Positions 1 to 8,123 of a DNA stretch of 64,000 nucleotides are shown here, piece after piece. Within the stretch, counting starts at the first letter, position 1. Each line of letters begins with the position of its first letter. Made by a program: the position numbers and the translations under genes. The notes beneath the pieces were generated by a model. The model saw nothing but the letters and a program-made list of their open reading frames with translations, ran no database searches and was not told the origin of the DNA. Source of the DNA: Oceanobacter kriegii DSM 6294 (GTDB lineage: Bacteria; Pseudomonadota; Gammaproteobacteria; Pseudomonadales; Oceanobacteraceae); NCBI RefSeq assembly GCF_000422845.1, contig NZ_KE383933.1:127600-191599 (forward strand), given 5' to 3'.

Positions 1-1030
1 GTGGTGCGGCACCGGTGCCGCCTTCTGCGCCGTCAAGAGTGATGAAGTCCGGCGCGCTTTGCAGACCACGCTGCTGGATCGCCTTGCAGAGATCCCGAAT
101 CCAGTCGATATCGCCCAGCACAGCCTTGAAACCGGTCGGTTTGCCGGTCACTGCCCGCACGTGTTCAACCATGTCCAGCAGGTCGTCTACCGAGCGAATT
201 TCCGGGTGGCCGTTGGGGCTGATGGAATCCTGATGCAGGGGAATGTGGCGAATACGGGCAATTTCTTCATTGACCTTGGCCGCAGGCAGAATCCCGCCCT
301 TGCCCGGTTTGGCACCCTGACTGAGTTTGATCTCAATCATCTTCACCTGCTCGTGCTCGGCCACTGCCTTGAGCTTGGCGTCGTCCAACTTGCCGGTTTC
401 ATCCCGTACGCCGTATTTGGCCGTACCAATCTGGAAAACGATGTCGCAGCCACCTTCCAGATGATAAGGCGACAAGCCCCCTTCGCCGGTGTTCATCCAG
501 CAGCCGGCTTTGCCCGCACCGCGAGACAAAGCGGTAACCGCAGGTTGCGACAGGGCACCAAAGCTCATGCCGGAAATATTCACCAGCGACGATGTGGTAT
601 ACGGCATACGGCAATGTTCACCGATGGTGATAGCGCCGGATTCGGCAAAATCCTGCTTCAGCGCCGGAAACGGGCTGTTTACAAAGATCACAGTGCCAGG
701 CACATCCAGACGGCGGGTAGAACCAAAGGCAATGGTGGTGCTTTCGTTTTTGGCAGCGCGATACACCCAGCTGCGCTCAGCGCGGTTAAACGGCATTTCC
801 TCGCGGTCCATGGCAAAGAAGTACTGCCGGAAGAACTCCCCCATGTGTTCAAAGAAGTATCGGAAGCGGCCGATCACCGGAAAGTTTCGACGCACTGTGT
901 GGCGGGTTTGCCGCACGTCGATGAAATACGCCCAGATGATCCAGCCGATCACCGCCAATGAACCGATGGCCAGAATAGCCAACAACACCAGCACGCCATA
1001 GGCGGCCAGTTCAAACACAGTATCCGTCAC
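1..1030 (-). CDS. FMN-binding glutamate synthase family protein (3' end missing)
   Basis: Reading the minus strand from a GTG at 1030 (GAGGAA ribosome site just upstream) gives a continuous frame of 343 codons that runs off the left edge. Residues about 5-33 form one hydrophobic membrane segment (FELAAYGVLVLLAILAIG). After this comes the glutamate synthase central/FMN domain, with VNISGMSFGALSQPAV, NTGEGGLSPYH, KPGKGGILP and LDGAEGGTGAAP, which are the FMN and 3Fe-4S region motifs of GltB. Members of this stand-alone family are usually about 500-540 aa, so roughly a third is outside the window. They lack the glutaminase domain of true GltB, and the physiological substrate is not certain. A TTGTACAA palindrome lies 20 bases upstream of the start. 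Confidence 0.88.
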   Translation of the reverse strand, partial: MTDTVFELAAYGVLVLLAILAIGSLAVIGWIIWAYFIDVRQTRHTVRRNFPVIGRFRYFFEHMGEFFRQYFFAMDREEMPFNRAERSWVYRAAKNESTTIAFGSTRRLDVPGTVIFVNSPFPALKQDFAESGAITIGEHCRMPYTTSSLVNISGMSFGALSQPAVTALSRGAGKAGCWMNTGEGGLSPYHLEGGCDIVFQIGTAKYGVRDETGKLDDAKLKAVAEHEQVKMIEIKLSQGAKPGKGGILPAAKVNEEIARIRHIPLHQDSISPNGHPEIRSVDDLLDMVEHVRAVTGKPTGFKAVLGDIDWIRDLCKAIQQRGLQSAPDFITLDGAEGGTGAAP

Positions 1031-1210
1031 GATTGTTCCTCAAGCACGGTTGTACAAGGGCCGGATGGGGAGTTGTTGTTATAGAAGGCCCGATTTTCGG
1101 CCCTATCCTAATGGGGACAGATTAGACATGAAAGTCAGGAAAATGGAGAGGGGTAACATGCACCGTTTCCGGGCCTGTACCCAGCGGCTAAAACCGGATA
1201 ATAAACGCAT

Positions 1211-1235
1211 AAAAAAAGCGGCCGTCTGGCCGCTT
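1211..1235 (-). terminator. Rho-independent terminator after the 109-aa gene
   Basis: The hairpin AAGCGGCC-GTCT-GGCCGCTT has an A run on the plus strand, which is a U run on the minus strand. It lies about 70 bases after the stop of the minus-strand gene at 1303-1632. Confidence 0.85.
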
Positions 1236-1302
1236 ATGGGGTACTGCTTCGACTGCAAGTTGGGTGCTGCAGCGTCGGGTGACTGCCGATCGTCTTCCTG
1301 AG

Positions 1303-1632
1303 TCAGGCGGTCGGGGTAATGTTCTTCACGGTTCGTGCGGTGAAGTACACAAAATTTCCTTCACTGTCACCAACCTCTACGCGGTTGGGCGACAACGGCG
1401 AACTCTTGATGGTGGCGATGTACAGGCTTCGGCACGCCACCAGATTCTTGTCGATGTCATTGAACAGCGGTTGCGAGAAGGCAAAGGTCTTGCGTTCGTT
1501 TCCGCGTTCAAGCGTCAGTACCAATTGAGCATCCGTCAGGTCACTGGCACGGCTGAAGCTTACATAGCTCACCCGATATCCCTGGTCGAACTCGTACAAA
1601 TAATGATCAAGGGCTTGGCGACTTATACTCAT
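1303..1632 (-). CDS. Hypothetical protein, 109 aa
   Basis: The gene begins at ATG with an AGGA ribosome site 7 bases upstream and is followed by a strong minus-strand terminator, which supports it being real. The product is a small soluble protein with no signal peptide, membrane segment or metal motif. It has charged and beta-rich stretches (YRVSYVSFSRASDL, LVLTLERGNERKTFAF) and ends in TARTVKNITPTA. I do not recognise a family. It sits between the glutamate-synthase-like gene and the epimerase, both on the same strand but well separated, so it is probably monocistronic. A TTGTACA motif lies 39 bases upstream of the start, possibly linking it to the light-response boxes elsewhere in this window; that link is weak. 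Confidence 0.6.
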   Translation of the reverse strand: MSISRQALDHYLYEFDQGYRVSYVSFSRASDLTDAQLVLTLERGNERKTFAFSQPLFNDIDKNLVACRSLYIATIKSSPLSPNRVEVGDSEGNFVYFTARTVKNITPTA

Positions 1633-1903
1633 TGGTATTTCCTGCAGTCAATTCAACAACTTGTACATCAAGTTCTAGTTGAGAGCGGGACGGTCTGCCA
1701 TCACCAATAACAGAAAGCTACAGTTCTTTTGCGAGCGTCAGTTTTCAGTACGTTTTCGATGACAAACAGCGCCTTCACGCAGGTTAGACAGGTCACCGGG
1801 GCGTCAAGTTTCCGGTCGTCAGGTTTTTGACCTGATCCATCGGCCAACTTTCCTCCTGCCCAGCAACGCCTGCTTAAGCCCCCTACTCAGTACTACAGAC
1901 AGA
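1633..1903. other. Intergenic region upstream of the 109-aa gene
   Basis: No supported gene. It contains TTGTACA at 1671-1677, 39 bases upstream of the minus-strand start at 1632. I could not fix a clear -35/-10 pair. Confidence 0.4.
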
Positions 1904-2815
1904 TCACCAATGGTTGCGAATGTCCCCCAGGGCGTCAGCCAGCTGTGGAAAGTGGAACTCAAAACCCTGCTGTTGCAACACCACGGGCTGCACTTTCTGC
2001 CCCTTCAACAGCAAGTCCGACATCTCACCTAACGCCAGTTTCAATGGACAACCGGGCACAGGCAGCAGCGCAGGACGTTTCAACGTTGCCGCCAGTGTGC
2101 GGCTGAACTGCGCATTGGTTTGAGCATAGGGCGAGGTCATGTTGACTGCCCCTTCCACTGGCTGATGCAGCAAGAAGTCGATGGCCCCCAGATAGTCATC
2201 CATATGAATCCACGACAAGTACTGTTCACCAGAGCCAATTCGCCCTCCAAGACCCAGTAAAAACGGCAGCCACAGCCGCTTCAACATGCCGCCGCCGGGG
2301 CCAAGCACCACGCCCGTACGCAACAACACCAGCCGTTGGGTCAGAGGTTTCAAAGGAGCAGCGGCTTGCTCCCATTCGGCGCACAAGTTGGCGGAAAAAT
2401 CACTGCCGTACGGACTTTGCTCATCCACTTGCTGCTGTTCGGCGGTGCCTTCCAGCGCCCCGTAGATGCCGATCGCCGATCCACTCAGAACCACCTCAAA
2501 GCGTTGACCGGTATTGATGGCCCACTGGGCCAGGGTATCTGTCAGCTCAATGCGGCTGTTACGCAGTACCTGTTTACGAGCTTCCGACCAGCGCTGGTCG
2601 GCAATGCCCTCACCGGCCAGGTTCACCAACCAGTCAAACGGGCCATGAAAATCATCAAACCGAGAGGCTGCCTGCTCCAGTTGCGGCCAACGTTGGCGCA
2701 CGGCGTCCGGGCGGCGGGTATACACAGACACCTGATGGCCGTCAGCCAACCATTGCGACACCAGTCGGGAACCAATAAACCCGCTCCCTCCGGTAATCAG
2801 AATACGTTTGCTCAT
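1904..2815 (-). CDS. TIGR01777 / SDR39U1 family NAD(P)-dependent epimerase (YfcH-like)
   Basis: This 303-aa protein starts with the Rossmann motif ILITGGSGFIGSRLV (residues about 5-19), then has VNLAGEGIADQRWSE and a serine/tyrosine active region near LSGSAIGIYG. The C-terminal KPALLPVPGCPLKLALGE segment is typical of the DUF1731 tail of the TIGR01777 family (E. coli YfcH, about 297 aa). The reaction is unknown; members are predicted sugar-nucleotide or lipid epimerase/dehydratases. The gene is divergent from the renalase-like gene and shares with it a 110-base region carrying TATACAA repeats. In Pseudomonas relatives such an epimerase is often found near photolyase and LitR-type genes, so membership in the light regulon is plausible. 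Confidence 0.9.
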   Translation of the reverse strand: MSKRILITGGSGFIGSRLVSQWLADGHQVSVYTRRPDAVRQRWPQLEQAASRFDDFHGPFDWLVNLAGEGIADQRWSEARKQVLRNSRIELTDTLAQWAINTGQRFEVVLSGSAIGIYGALEGTAEQQQVDEQSPYGSDFSANLCAEWEQAAAPLKPLTQRLVLLRTGVVLGPGGGMLKRLWLPFLLGLGGRIGSGEQYLSWIHMDDYLGAIDFLLHQPVEGAVNMTSPYAQTNAQFSRTLAATLKRPALLPVPGCPLKLALGEMSDLLLKGQKVQPVVLQQQGFEFHFPQLADALGDIRNHW

Positions 2816-2849
2816 ACAACCTCCAGCGAACCCGTTTGTGACATTTATA

Positions 2850-2904
2850 TATACAATACCTATACAAGATAATTCGCAATGCTAGAATGCAAAAACTTGT
2901 ACAA
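2850..2904. promoter_or_regulatory. Putative LitR/PplR-type operator cluster between divergent genes
   Basis: TATACAA occurs at 2850-2856 and again at 2861-2867, an 11-bp direct repeat. The palindrome TTGTACAA follows at 2897-2904. A possible plus-strand promoter uses TATACA (2861) as -35 and TAGAAT (2883-2888) as -10 with a 16-bp spacer, so the repeat would cover the -35. The half-site matches the T(G/A)TACA half of the PplR1 box described in P. putida, but the spacing differs. Function is inferred. Confidence 0.55.
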
Positions 2905-2925
2905 ACATCCTGTTGGAGACGCCCA

Positions 2926-3945
2926 GTGGCACATTACGCAATTATTGGCGCCGGCATGGCCGGATTGTCCGCCCTGAATCAACTCGCATCCCAGGGCCAC
3001 AAGGTCACCGTTTTCGACAAAAGCCGTGGCAGTGGTGGCCGCATGGCCACCAAAAAAGTCGGCGCTGCCAGCTGGGACATGGGCGCGCAGTTTTTCCGCG
3101 CCCATACCGAAGCGTTTCAACAGCAGCTGGAGCAATGGCAACAGGACGGCATCATCAGCGAGTGGCAGGCCAGCATCTGGCAAATTGCCAACAATCAGGC
3201 CAGTCCTTCCCCCGACACCGTCAAACGCTACGTCGCCACCCCGCGAATGACCGGCCTGAGCCGCTATATGCTGCGTTGTGCCAGTGCTTTTGAAACCGAA
3301 AGCCGCATTGTGCGGCTGCTAAAACGTCCGGCTGGCTGGCACCTGTTCAGTGACGACAACCGTGAGTTTGGCCCCTTTGACAAACTGATCGTGGCGATTC
3401 CGCCGGAACAAGCCAACGCCTTGCTGAAAACCGCCGACGACCTGGCCAGCCTGCGCGAGGCCACCCATGTGGATATGAATCCGTGCTGGACGCTGCTGCT
3501 GTCGTTTAATCAACCGCTGGCGACTGATATCGATGCTGCCTTCGTTAAAGACGGCCCCATCGGCTGGATCAGCCGCAACAACAGTAAACCCGGCCGCGAC
3601 GCCGGAGAAAGCTGGGTGATTCAGGCCAATCATCACTGGAGTAAAGACCACTGCAATGGCGAGCGCCACGGCCTGATGGAGACCTTGCAAAACGCCTTCT
3701 GGCAAGCCTTGCAGTTGCCACCCCAGCCACACGCCGAAATCTGGCTGCACCGCTGGCTGTTCTCGATACCAAATGTAGTGGAACAACCCGGCACTGTGGT
3801 GTCCAATGATGACAGCGTCGCCCTTTGCGGCGACTGGCTGCAAGCGCCCAACATCGAGGGCGCCTGGTTAAGCGGCAATCTGGCAGCGCGTCGACTCAGC
3901 GGGCAACCCCTTCCCCAACAGGACACGCTGGAAGCCTCATTATGA
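2926..3945 (+). CDS. Renalase-like FAD/NAD(P)-dependent oxidoreductase
   Basis: The GTG at 2926 is preferred because GGAGA lies 6 bases upstream and the Rossmann strand follows at once (HYAIIGAGMAGLSALNQL). An ATG at 2887 would add 13 residues without family character. The 339-aa product has the GxGxxG dinucleotide site, the FDKSRGSGGRMATKK segment typical of renalase-like and amine-oxidase-type flavoproteins, and a C-terminal FAD motif around VALCGDWLQAPNIEGAWLSG. Bacterial relatives may oxidise isomeric dihydropyridine nucleotides or unknown amines; the substrate here is unknown. Its stop overlaps an ATG of the chelatase region (ATGA at 3942-3945), so the two are co-transcribed. Operator-like repeats upstream suggest light control. 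Confidence 0.85.
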   Translation: MAHYAIIGAGMAGLSALNQLASQGHKVTVFDKSRGSGGRMATKKVGAASWDMGAQFFRAHTEAFQQQLEQWQQDGIISEWQASIWQIANNQASPSPDTVKRYVATPRMTGLSRYMLRCASAFETESRIVRLLKRPAGWHLFSDDNREFGPFDKLIVAIPPEQANALLKTADDLASLREATHVDMNPCWTLLLSFNQPLATDIDAAFVKDGPIGWISRNNSKPGRDAGESWVIQANHHWSKDHCNGERHGLMETLQNAFWQALQLPPQPHAEIWLHRWLFSIPNVVEQPGTVVSNDDSVALCGDWLQAPNIEGAWLSGNLAARRLSGQPLPQQDTLEASL

Positions 3946-3959
3946 ATCAGGAGATGACC

Positions 3960-4358
3960 ATGCCCTCACCGAACCTGCGTCAGGCCACCGTACTGCTGGC
4001 CCACGGCAGCAGTGACGCCAACTGGCTCAAGCCGTTTGAGCAACTGACCAGCAGCATTCGCCAGTCTGTGGGTGCTACCGCCCGCATTGAGTTGGCTTAC
4101 ATGGAGTTGGCCGAACCATCACTGGAAAGCGTCACCGCCCAATTATCGGATGAAGGTTACGGCGTGATTGAAGTGCTGCCGCTGTTCTTCGCTGCTGGCA
4201 GACACCTGCGCAAGGATGTGCCAATGCAGCTGGACGCCCTGTCGAAAGAACACATGGTGCGCATGACCCTGAAGCAGCCTGTTGGTCTGGAGCCTGAAGT
4301 GGCTGGCGCCATCAGCAACGTTGTGCTGCGTTCCTTACAGGAAAATAGCGAAGGCTAA
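3960..4358 (+). CDS. cbiX: Short CbiX/sirohydrochlorin chelatase family protein
   Basis: ATG at 3960 has AGGAG 6 bases upstream. An alternative ATG at 3942 overlaps the previous stop and would add six residues. The 132-aa product has the family signature VLLAHGSSDANW near the N terminus, with the metal-binding His at about residue 15. It also has VIEVLPLFFAAGRHLRKDVP, which carries the second conserved His. The length fits the single-domain CbiX-S type, which works as a homodimer. Family members insert cobalt or iron into sirohydrochlorin on the way to B12 or siroheme. Its position beside LitR-like genes is notable because classical LitR/CarH proteins use a B12 cofactor. A metal other than cobalt cannot be excluded. 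Confidence 0.8.
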   Translation: MPSPNLRQATVLLAHGSSDANWLKPFEQLTSSIRQSVGATARIELAYMELAEPSLESVTAQLSDEGYGVIEVLPLFFAAGRHLRKDVPMQLDALSKEHMVRMTLKQPVGLEPEVAGAISNVVLRSLQENSEG

Positions 4359-4394
4359 AGAAAGAAAGAAAGGAAGGAAGGAAGGAAGGAAGGA
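4357..4394. repeat. Purine tetranucleotide microsatellite (AAAG)n-(GAAG)n
   Basis: Starting inside the cbiX stop codon, about four AAAG units pass into about five GGAA units. It is a simple-sequence repeat in the 3' untranslated part of the cbiX transcript. Confidence 0.9.
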
Positions 4395-4516
4395 TAAAGA
4401 GGCGAAAGCTTAGTATTCAGCCGAACCAGATCAAACGAACAAACAAGAAAGACCAGAGCCTCGGCGCTGCTTCGCGCAGGGGCTTTTTGGCTTCTACCTA
4501 CCCCAATAGCTTGTCC

Positions 4517-4547
4517 ACCATCGCAGGCAAGCCTGCTCCTACTAGCT
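4517..4547. repeat. REP-like palindromic element
   Basis: GCAGGC (4523-4528) and GCCTGC (4531-4536) form a tight hairpin inside a sequence ending CTGCTCCTAC. This strongly resembles Pseudomonas REP elements of the GGGCAAGCCCGCTCCTAC type. Only one copy of this type was seen in the window. Confidence 0.55.
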
Positions 4548-4657
4548 CGGCTCTCCAGCTCCTTAGCCCAATTAGAGCCCAATCCCCGGAAAACCATTTC
4601 CTATCTTGTGCGCAATTCGTCGCTAAAGAACTAAACTTGGACAAAGAAACCACTACT

Positions 4658-4754
4658 TATACAAAATTGTATTTTTTGTACAAGAAAGGCTTGACCAACA
4701 ACCGCATCAAGGACCACACTAAAACCTATACAAAGCACACCTAAAGGTTATACA
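4658..4754. promoter_or_regulatory. Putative LitR/PplR operator array upstream of the photolyase operon
   Basis: TATACAA (4658-4664) and TTGTAT (4667-4672) make an inverted repeat with a 2-bp spacer, followed by the palindrome TTGTACAA (4676-4683). TATACA recurs at 4727-4732 and 4749-4754, exactly 22 bp apart, the last just before the ATG at 4758. The periodicity of about 11 bp suits a MerR-type repressor of the LitR/CarH class. I could not fix a single -35/-10 pair. Confidence 0.6.
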
Positions 4755-4757
4755 GCG

Positions 4758-5732
4758 ATGAAGGAATCCATAGAGTCCAACATCAAGATCGGTATCAGCG
4801 CCTGCCTGATGGGACAGCCCGTACGTTTTAACGGTGGCCACAAGCGTTCCCGTTTTTGCACCGACGTGCTGTCAAAGTACTTTGAATTTGTTGGTGTTTG
4901 CCCGGAAGTGGGCATTGGCATGAGCACACCTCGCCAGGCCATTCGTCTGATGAGCGAGAACGCCGACGACAGCAACATCCGTGCCGTCGGTTCTGACGAC
5001 GCCAGCCTCGATGTTACCGAACAGCTGATTGACTACGCCGAGCAGAAAGCCTCAGAAATGAATGACTTGTGCGGCTTCATTTTTATGCAAAAAAGCCCCA
5101 GCTGCGGGGTGTATGGCGTCAAGCGATACCTGGCCAACGGTCATCCGGAAGGTACTACCAGCGGCATTTTTGCCCGCGAGTTTATTGCCCGTCATCCACT
5201 GCTGCCGGTTGAAGAAGCAGGCCGCCTCAACGACGACGCTCTGCGGGAAAACTTCATGGTGCGGGTGTACACCTACCACGAATGGACCAGCTTCCGTCAG
5301 CAAGGTCTGACTCCTGCGTCACTGATCGATTTTCACAGCCGCTACAAGTATCTGGTGATGGCCCACAGCCTGGTGCATTACAAAAGCATGGGGCAGCTGC
5401 TGGCCAACCTGACCCGCGACACCCTTGAGCACATCGCCGATGAATACTTCGAGCAACTGATGACGGCCCTGGCCAAGCCAGCCAGTCGCAAGATGCACAC
5501 CAATACCCTGATGCACTTGCAGGGCTACCTGAAAAACCTGGTCACTGCGCAAGACAAACAAGAGCTGACTGGCATTATCGAGCAATACCGCACCGGCATT
5601 GTGCCGTTAATCGTACCGCTGACGCTGTTGAAGCATCACCTCAACCACCACGAGGAAGCCAACGCCTATGCGCGTCAGCAGGTGTACCTGAATCCGCATC
5701 CATACGAACTGGGATTGAGGAACAGCCTGTGA
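4758..5732 (+). CDS. DUF523-DUF1722 fusion protein (YbgA-like; TudS-like N domain)
   Basis: This 324-aa protein has two domains. The N half (about 10-155) is DUF523: ISACLMGQPVRFNGG (C16), GVCPEVGIG (C48) and KSPSCGVYG supply the conserved cysteines. In TudS thiouracil desulfurases of this family the equivalent residues hold a 4Fe-4S cluster. The C half (about 190-320) is DUF1722 (YbgA), with YKYLVMAHS, YKSMGQLLAN and PLTLLKHHL. The same fusion is frequently beside photolyase and LitR-type genes in gammaproteobacteria. It heads the operon and overlaps the MerR gene by a GTGA junction. A role in tRNA or nucleobase sulfur chemistry under light is speculation. Confidence 0.9.
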   Translation: MKESIESNIKIGISACLMGQPVRFNGGHKRSRFCTDVLSKYFEFVGVCPEVGIGMSTPRQAIRLMSENADDSNIRAVGSDDASLDVTEQLIDYAEQKASEMNDLCGFIFMQKSPSCGVYGVKRYLANGHPEGTTSGIFAREFIARHPLLPVEEAGRLNDDALRENFMVRVYTYHEWTSFRQQGLTPASLIDFHSRYKYLVMAHSLVHYKSMGQLLANLTRDTLEHIADEYFEQLMTALAKPASRKMHTNTLMHLQGYLKNLVTAQDKQELTGIIEQYRTGIVPLIVPLTLLKHHLNHHEEANAYARQQVYLNPHPYELGLRNSL

Positions 5733-6619
5733 GCAGCGTTATTCCGGAAGGCAGCTACCCGATTCGGGACTTTGCTCGCATGACCGGTGTTAATCCGGCC
5801 ACCTTGCGGGCATGGGAGCGTCGTTACGGCATCATCAAGCCACTGCGCACGCCGAAGGGTCATCGCTACTACACCAAGGACCATATTCAACGGGTAAACC
5901 ACATCCTGCACTGGCTCGAACAGGGCTATCCGATTCGTCACGTCGAACTGCTAATGTCCGAAGCCGAAATCGACCAGCAGCAAGACAACAGCGCCGCGCT
6001 GGATGAATGGAAACAGGAACAGCAGCAACTGCTGGCCGCGCTGCGGTCGTTGAATCCGCGCCGCTTGTTCGACCTCTGGAGCCATGCCTTTTCCAACTAC
6101 CCATTCGCGGTCTATTACCAGCATTGCCTGCTGCCCCTGATCGACTCCCTGCGTGGTCAGCCAAGTCATCCGATGCTGCTGAAAACCCTGACGTTCTTGT
6201 TGCATCAGCGGCTTACCTGCCTGATGGCCCAGCAACAACAACATACCGCCGACCCGGTGCTGTTATTGGCCACCAACCATCCGGATGGTGAACTCGATGT
6301 ATTGATCCGCGCCTGCTCCATCGGTGCAGCCGGGCTCAAGGTTGAATATCTGGGGCCGCACCTGACCCCCGCCGAGCTGTCGATTGCGGCCGAGTCCCTC
6401 AATGCCGCTGCCGTCTGGGTGCATTTTTTGCCCCACGATAAAACCGAGGACAGCGCCTGGCAGCGTCACCTGGACAACACCGAACTGCCACACTGGCTGT
6501 CAGGCACCGCCCCGCTACACAGCGGCGGCCGACCTCACATCAAGACCCTGACCAGCCCGGTGAACCAGCAAATACACACCTACATTCTCGGCTGTGGAGG
6601 CCGTCTGGATGAACTCTGA
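5729..6619 (+). CDS. MerR-family regulator, LitR/CarH-like without B12 motif
   Basis: The gene starts at GTG 5729, overlapping the preceding stop. The 296-aa product opens with a MerR helix-turn-helix (residues about 10-80: YPIRDFARMTGVNPATLRAWERRYGII, then TPKGHRYYT), typical of LitR/CarH. The C-terminal 200 residues have the length of the helical-bundle plus Rossmann B12 module. The hallmark DxHxxG cobalamin-binding motif is absent; ATNHPDGELD stands in that area. It is therefore probably not a direct B12 photosensor. In P. putida such PplR proteins need a short LOV protein to respond to light, and one is encoded at 40297 here. It is translationally coupled to phrB downstream. Confidence 0.85.
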   Translation: MSSVIPEGSYPIRDFARMTGVNPATLRAWERRYGIIKPLRTPKGHRYYTKDHIQRVNHILHWLEQGYPIRHVELLMSEAEIDQQQDNSAALDEWKQEQQQLLAALRSLNPRRLFDLWSHAFSNYPFAVYYQHCLLPLIDSLRGQPSHPMLLKTLTFLLHQRLTCLMAQQQQHTADPVLLLATNHPDGELDVLIRACSIGAAGLKVEYLGPHLTPAELSIAAESLNAAAVWVHFLPHDKTEDSAWQRHLDNTELPHWLSGTAPLHSGGRPHIKTLTSPVNQQIHTYILGCGGRLDEL

Positions 6620-8063
6620 TCTGAATCTGGTGTGGTTTCGCACCGACCTGCGCTGCTACGACAATCCGGCCTTGTTCCACGCCTGTGCCCAAGGGCGTCC
6701 GGTAATCGCGGTGTACTGTCACACCGCCAGCCAATGGCAGCAGCACGGTCTTGGCAAACGCAAGGTCCGCTGGATGGAAAACGCCGTCGCCGCCTTGCAA
6801 AACAACCTGCGCGCACTCGGTATTCCGCTGCTGGTGCTGGAAGCAGACACCTTCGACAACAGCGAATCCTTGCTGCAAACCCTGATCAGTGAACTGGGTG
6901 TTTCGCGTTTGTTGTTCAACAACGAATACGAAGTGAATGAACGCAAGCGCGACATCAACCTGTGCCGTTGGGCCAGGGATCAGGGTGTTGAAATCAGCCG
7001 CTACCATGACCAGTGTCTGGTGCCACCGGGCGACGTGCTGACCAAATCCGAACAGCCGTTCAAGGTCTACAGTCCATTCCGCAAGGCCTGGTTGCCAAAA
7101 GCCGAGCAACTGCTGACAACGCCTTTGGGATTGCCACAACCGTCGGCCGAACAACAGGCATTGGCCGACCAGCGCATGCAACAATTGCCATCGCGCTTGC
7201 GAACGCTGGAGCTGCAACTGTCCATCGAAACCGATGATCGCTGGAGCCACTGCGAAACCGAATTGCACGAGCAACTGCAACGCTTCGTGGATGAACACGG
7301 CCCGGACTACGACCAGCAGCGCGACCTGCCCGCCAAGCCCGGCACCAGCGCCCTGTCACCGGCACTATCGATTGGCCTGATTTCAGCGCGGCAGTGCATT
7401 CACACCGCGGTACAAGCCAACGAAGGGCGCCTGATTGGTGGCAACAAAGGGCTCGACAGCTGGATCAACGAGCTGACCTGGCGTGATTTCTACCGCCATT
7501 TGATGGTCGCCTTTCCGCAGCTGTGCAAGCACAAGTCGTTCAAGCCGGAATACGAAGGTGTGTGCTGGCGCAACAGCGAAGAAGACTTTCAGGCCTGGTG
7601 CGAAGGCCGCACCGGTTACCCGATTGTCGACGCCGCCCAGCGCCAACTGGTGCAAACCGGTTGGATGCACAACCGCCTGCGAATGATCACCGCCATGTTC
7701 CTGACAAAGCACCTGTTGATCGACTGGCGACGCGGCGAAGCATTTTTCAACCAGCACCTGATGGACGCCGACCTGGCATCCAACAACGGCGGCTGGCAAT
7801 GGAGTGCGTCTACCGGTGCCGACGGAGCGCCCTACTTCCGTATTTTCAATCCCATTGCGCAGTCGGAAAAATTTGACGCCGACGGTGAGTTCATCGCCCG
7901 TTACGTGCCGGAACTGGCCAAACTGGCGGGCAAATATCGCCATAACCCCAGTGCCTTTGAACGCCAGACTTGTGGCTACCCACAGCCGGTGGTTGACCAC
8001 AAATACGGTCGTCAACGCGCCCTCAACGCCTTCAAGGCGCTGAAAGACGCAACCCCAGCCTGA
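6609..8063 (+). CDS. phrB: Class I CPD deoxyribodipyrimidine photolyase
   Basis: ATG 6609 has GGAGG 8 bases upstream and overlaps the end of the MerR gene by 11 bases. The 484-aa product has the photolyase N-terminal alpha/beta antenna domain (LVWFRTDLRCYDNPALFHA). The FAD-binding C domain follows with GNKGLDSWINELTWRDFYRH, TGYPIVDAAQRQLVQTGWMHNRLRM and DWRRGEAFFNQHLMDADLASNNGGWQW. It repairs cyclobutane pyrimidine dimers using blue or near-UV light. E. coli PhrB is 472 aa, so this is full length. Being in an operon with a LitR-like regulator explains light induction. A cryptochrome-like function is less likely given the intact FAD domain motifs. Confidence 0.97.
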   Translation: MNSDLNLVWFRTDLRCYDNPALFHACAQGRPVIAVYCHTASQWQQHGLGKRKVRWMENAVAALQNNLRALGIPLLVLEADTFDNSESLLQTLISELGVSRLLFNNEYEVNERKRDINLCRWARDQGVEISRYHDQCLVPPGDVLTKSEQPFKVYSPFRKAWLPKAEQLLTTPLGLPQPSAEQQALADQRMQQLPSRLRTLELQLSIETDDRWSHCETELHEQLQRFVDEHGPDYDQQRDLPAKPGTSALSPALSIGLISARQCIHTAVQANEGRLIGGNKGLDSWINELTWRDFYRHLMVAFPQLCKHKSFKPEYEGVCWRNSEEDFQAWCEGRTGYPIVDAAQRQLVQTGWMHNRLRMITAMFLTKHLLIDWRRGEAFFNQHLMDADLASNNGGWQWSASTGADGAPYFRIFNPIAQSEKFDADGEFIARYVPELAKLAGKYRHNPSAFERQTCGYPQPVVDHKYGRQRALNAFKALKDATPA

Positions 8064-8123
8064 ACAAGGCCTATACCTATAAATAAGGCCGATAACCAAG
8101 GTTGATAACCAAGGAACGCTGCA

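Larger units (their letters stand above)
4395..4757. other. Intergenic region before the light operon
   Basis: About 360 bases without a convincing gene. It holds a REP-like hairpin (about 4517-4547) and, nearer the operon, an array of TATACAA/TTGTACAA sites (4658-4754). Confidence 0.6.

Noticed and set aside
59-961. 300-codon plus-strand open frame
   Set aside because: It is antisense to the FMN-binding glutamate synthase gene, whose minus-strand translation has clear family motifs.
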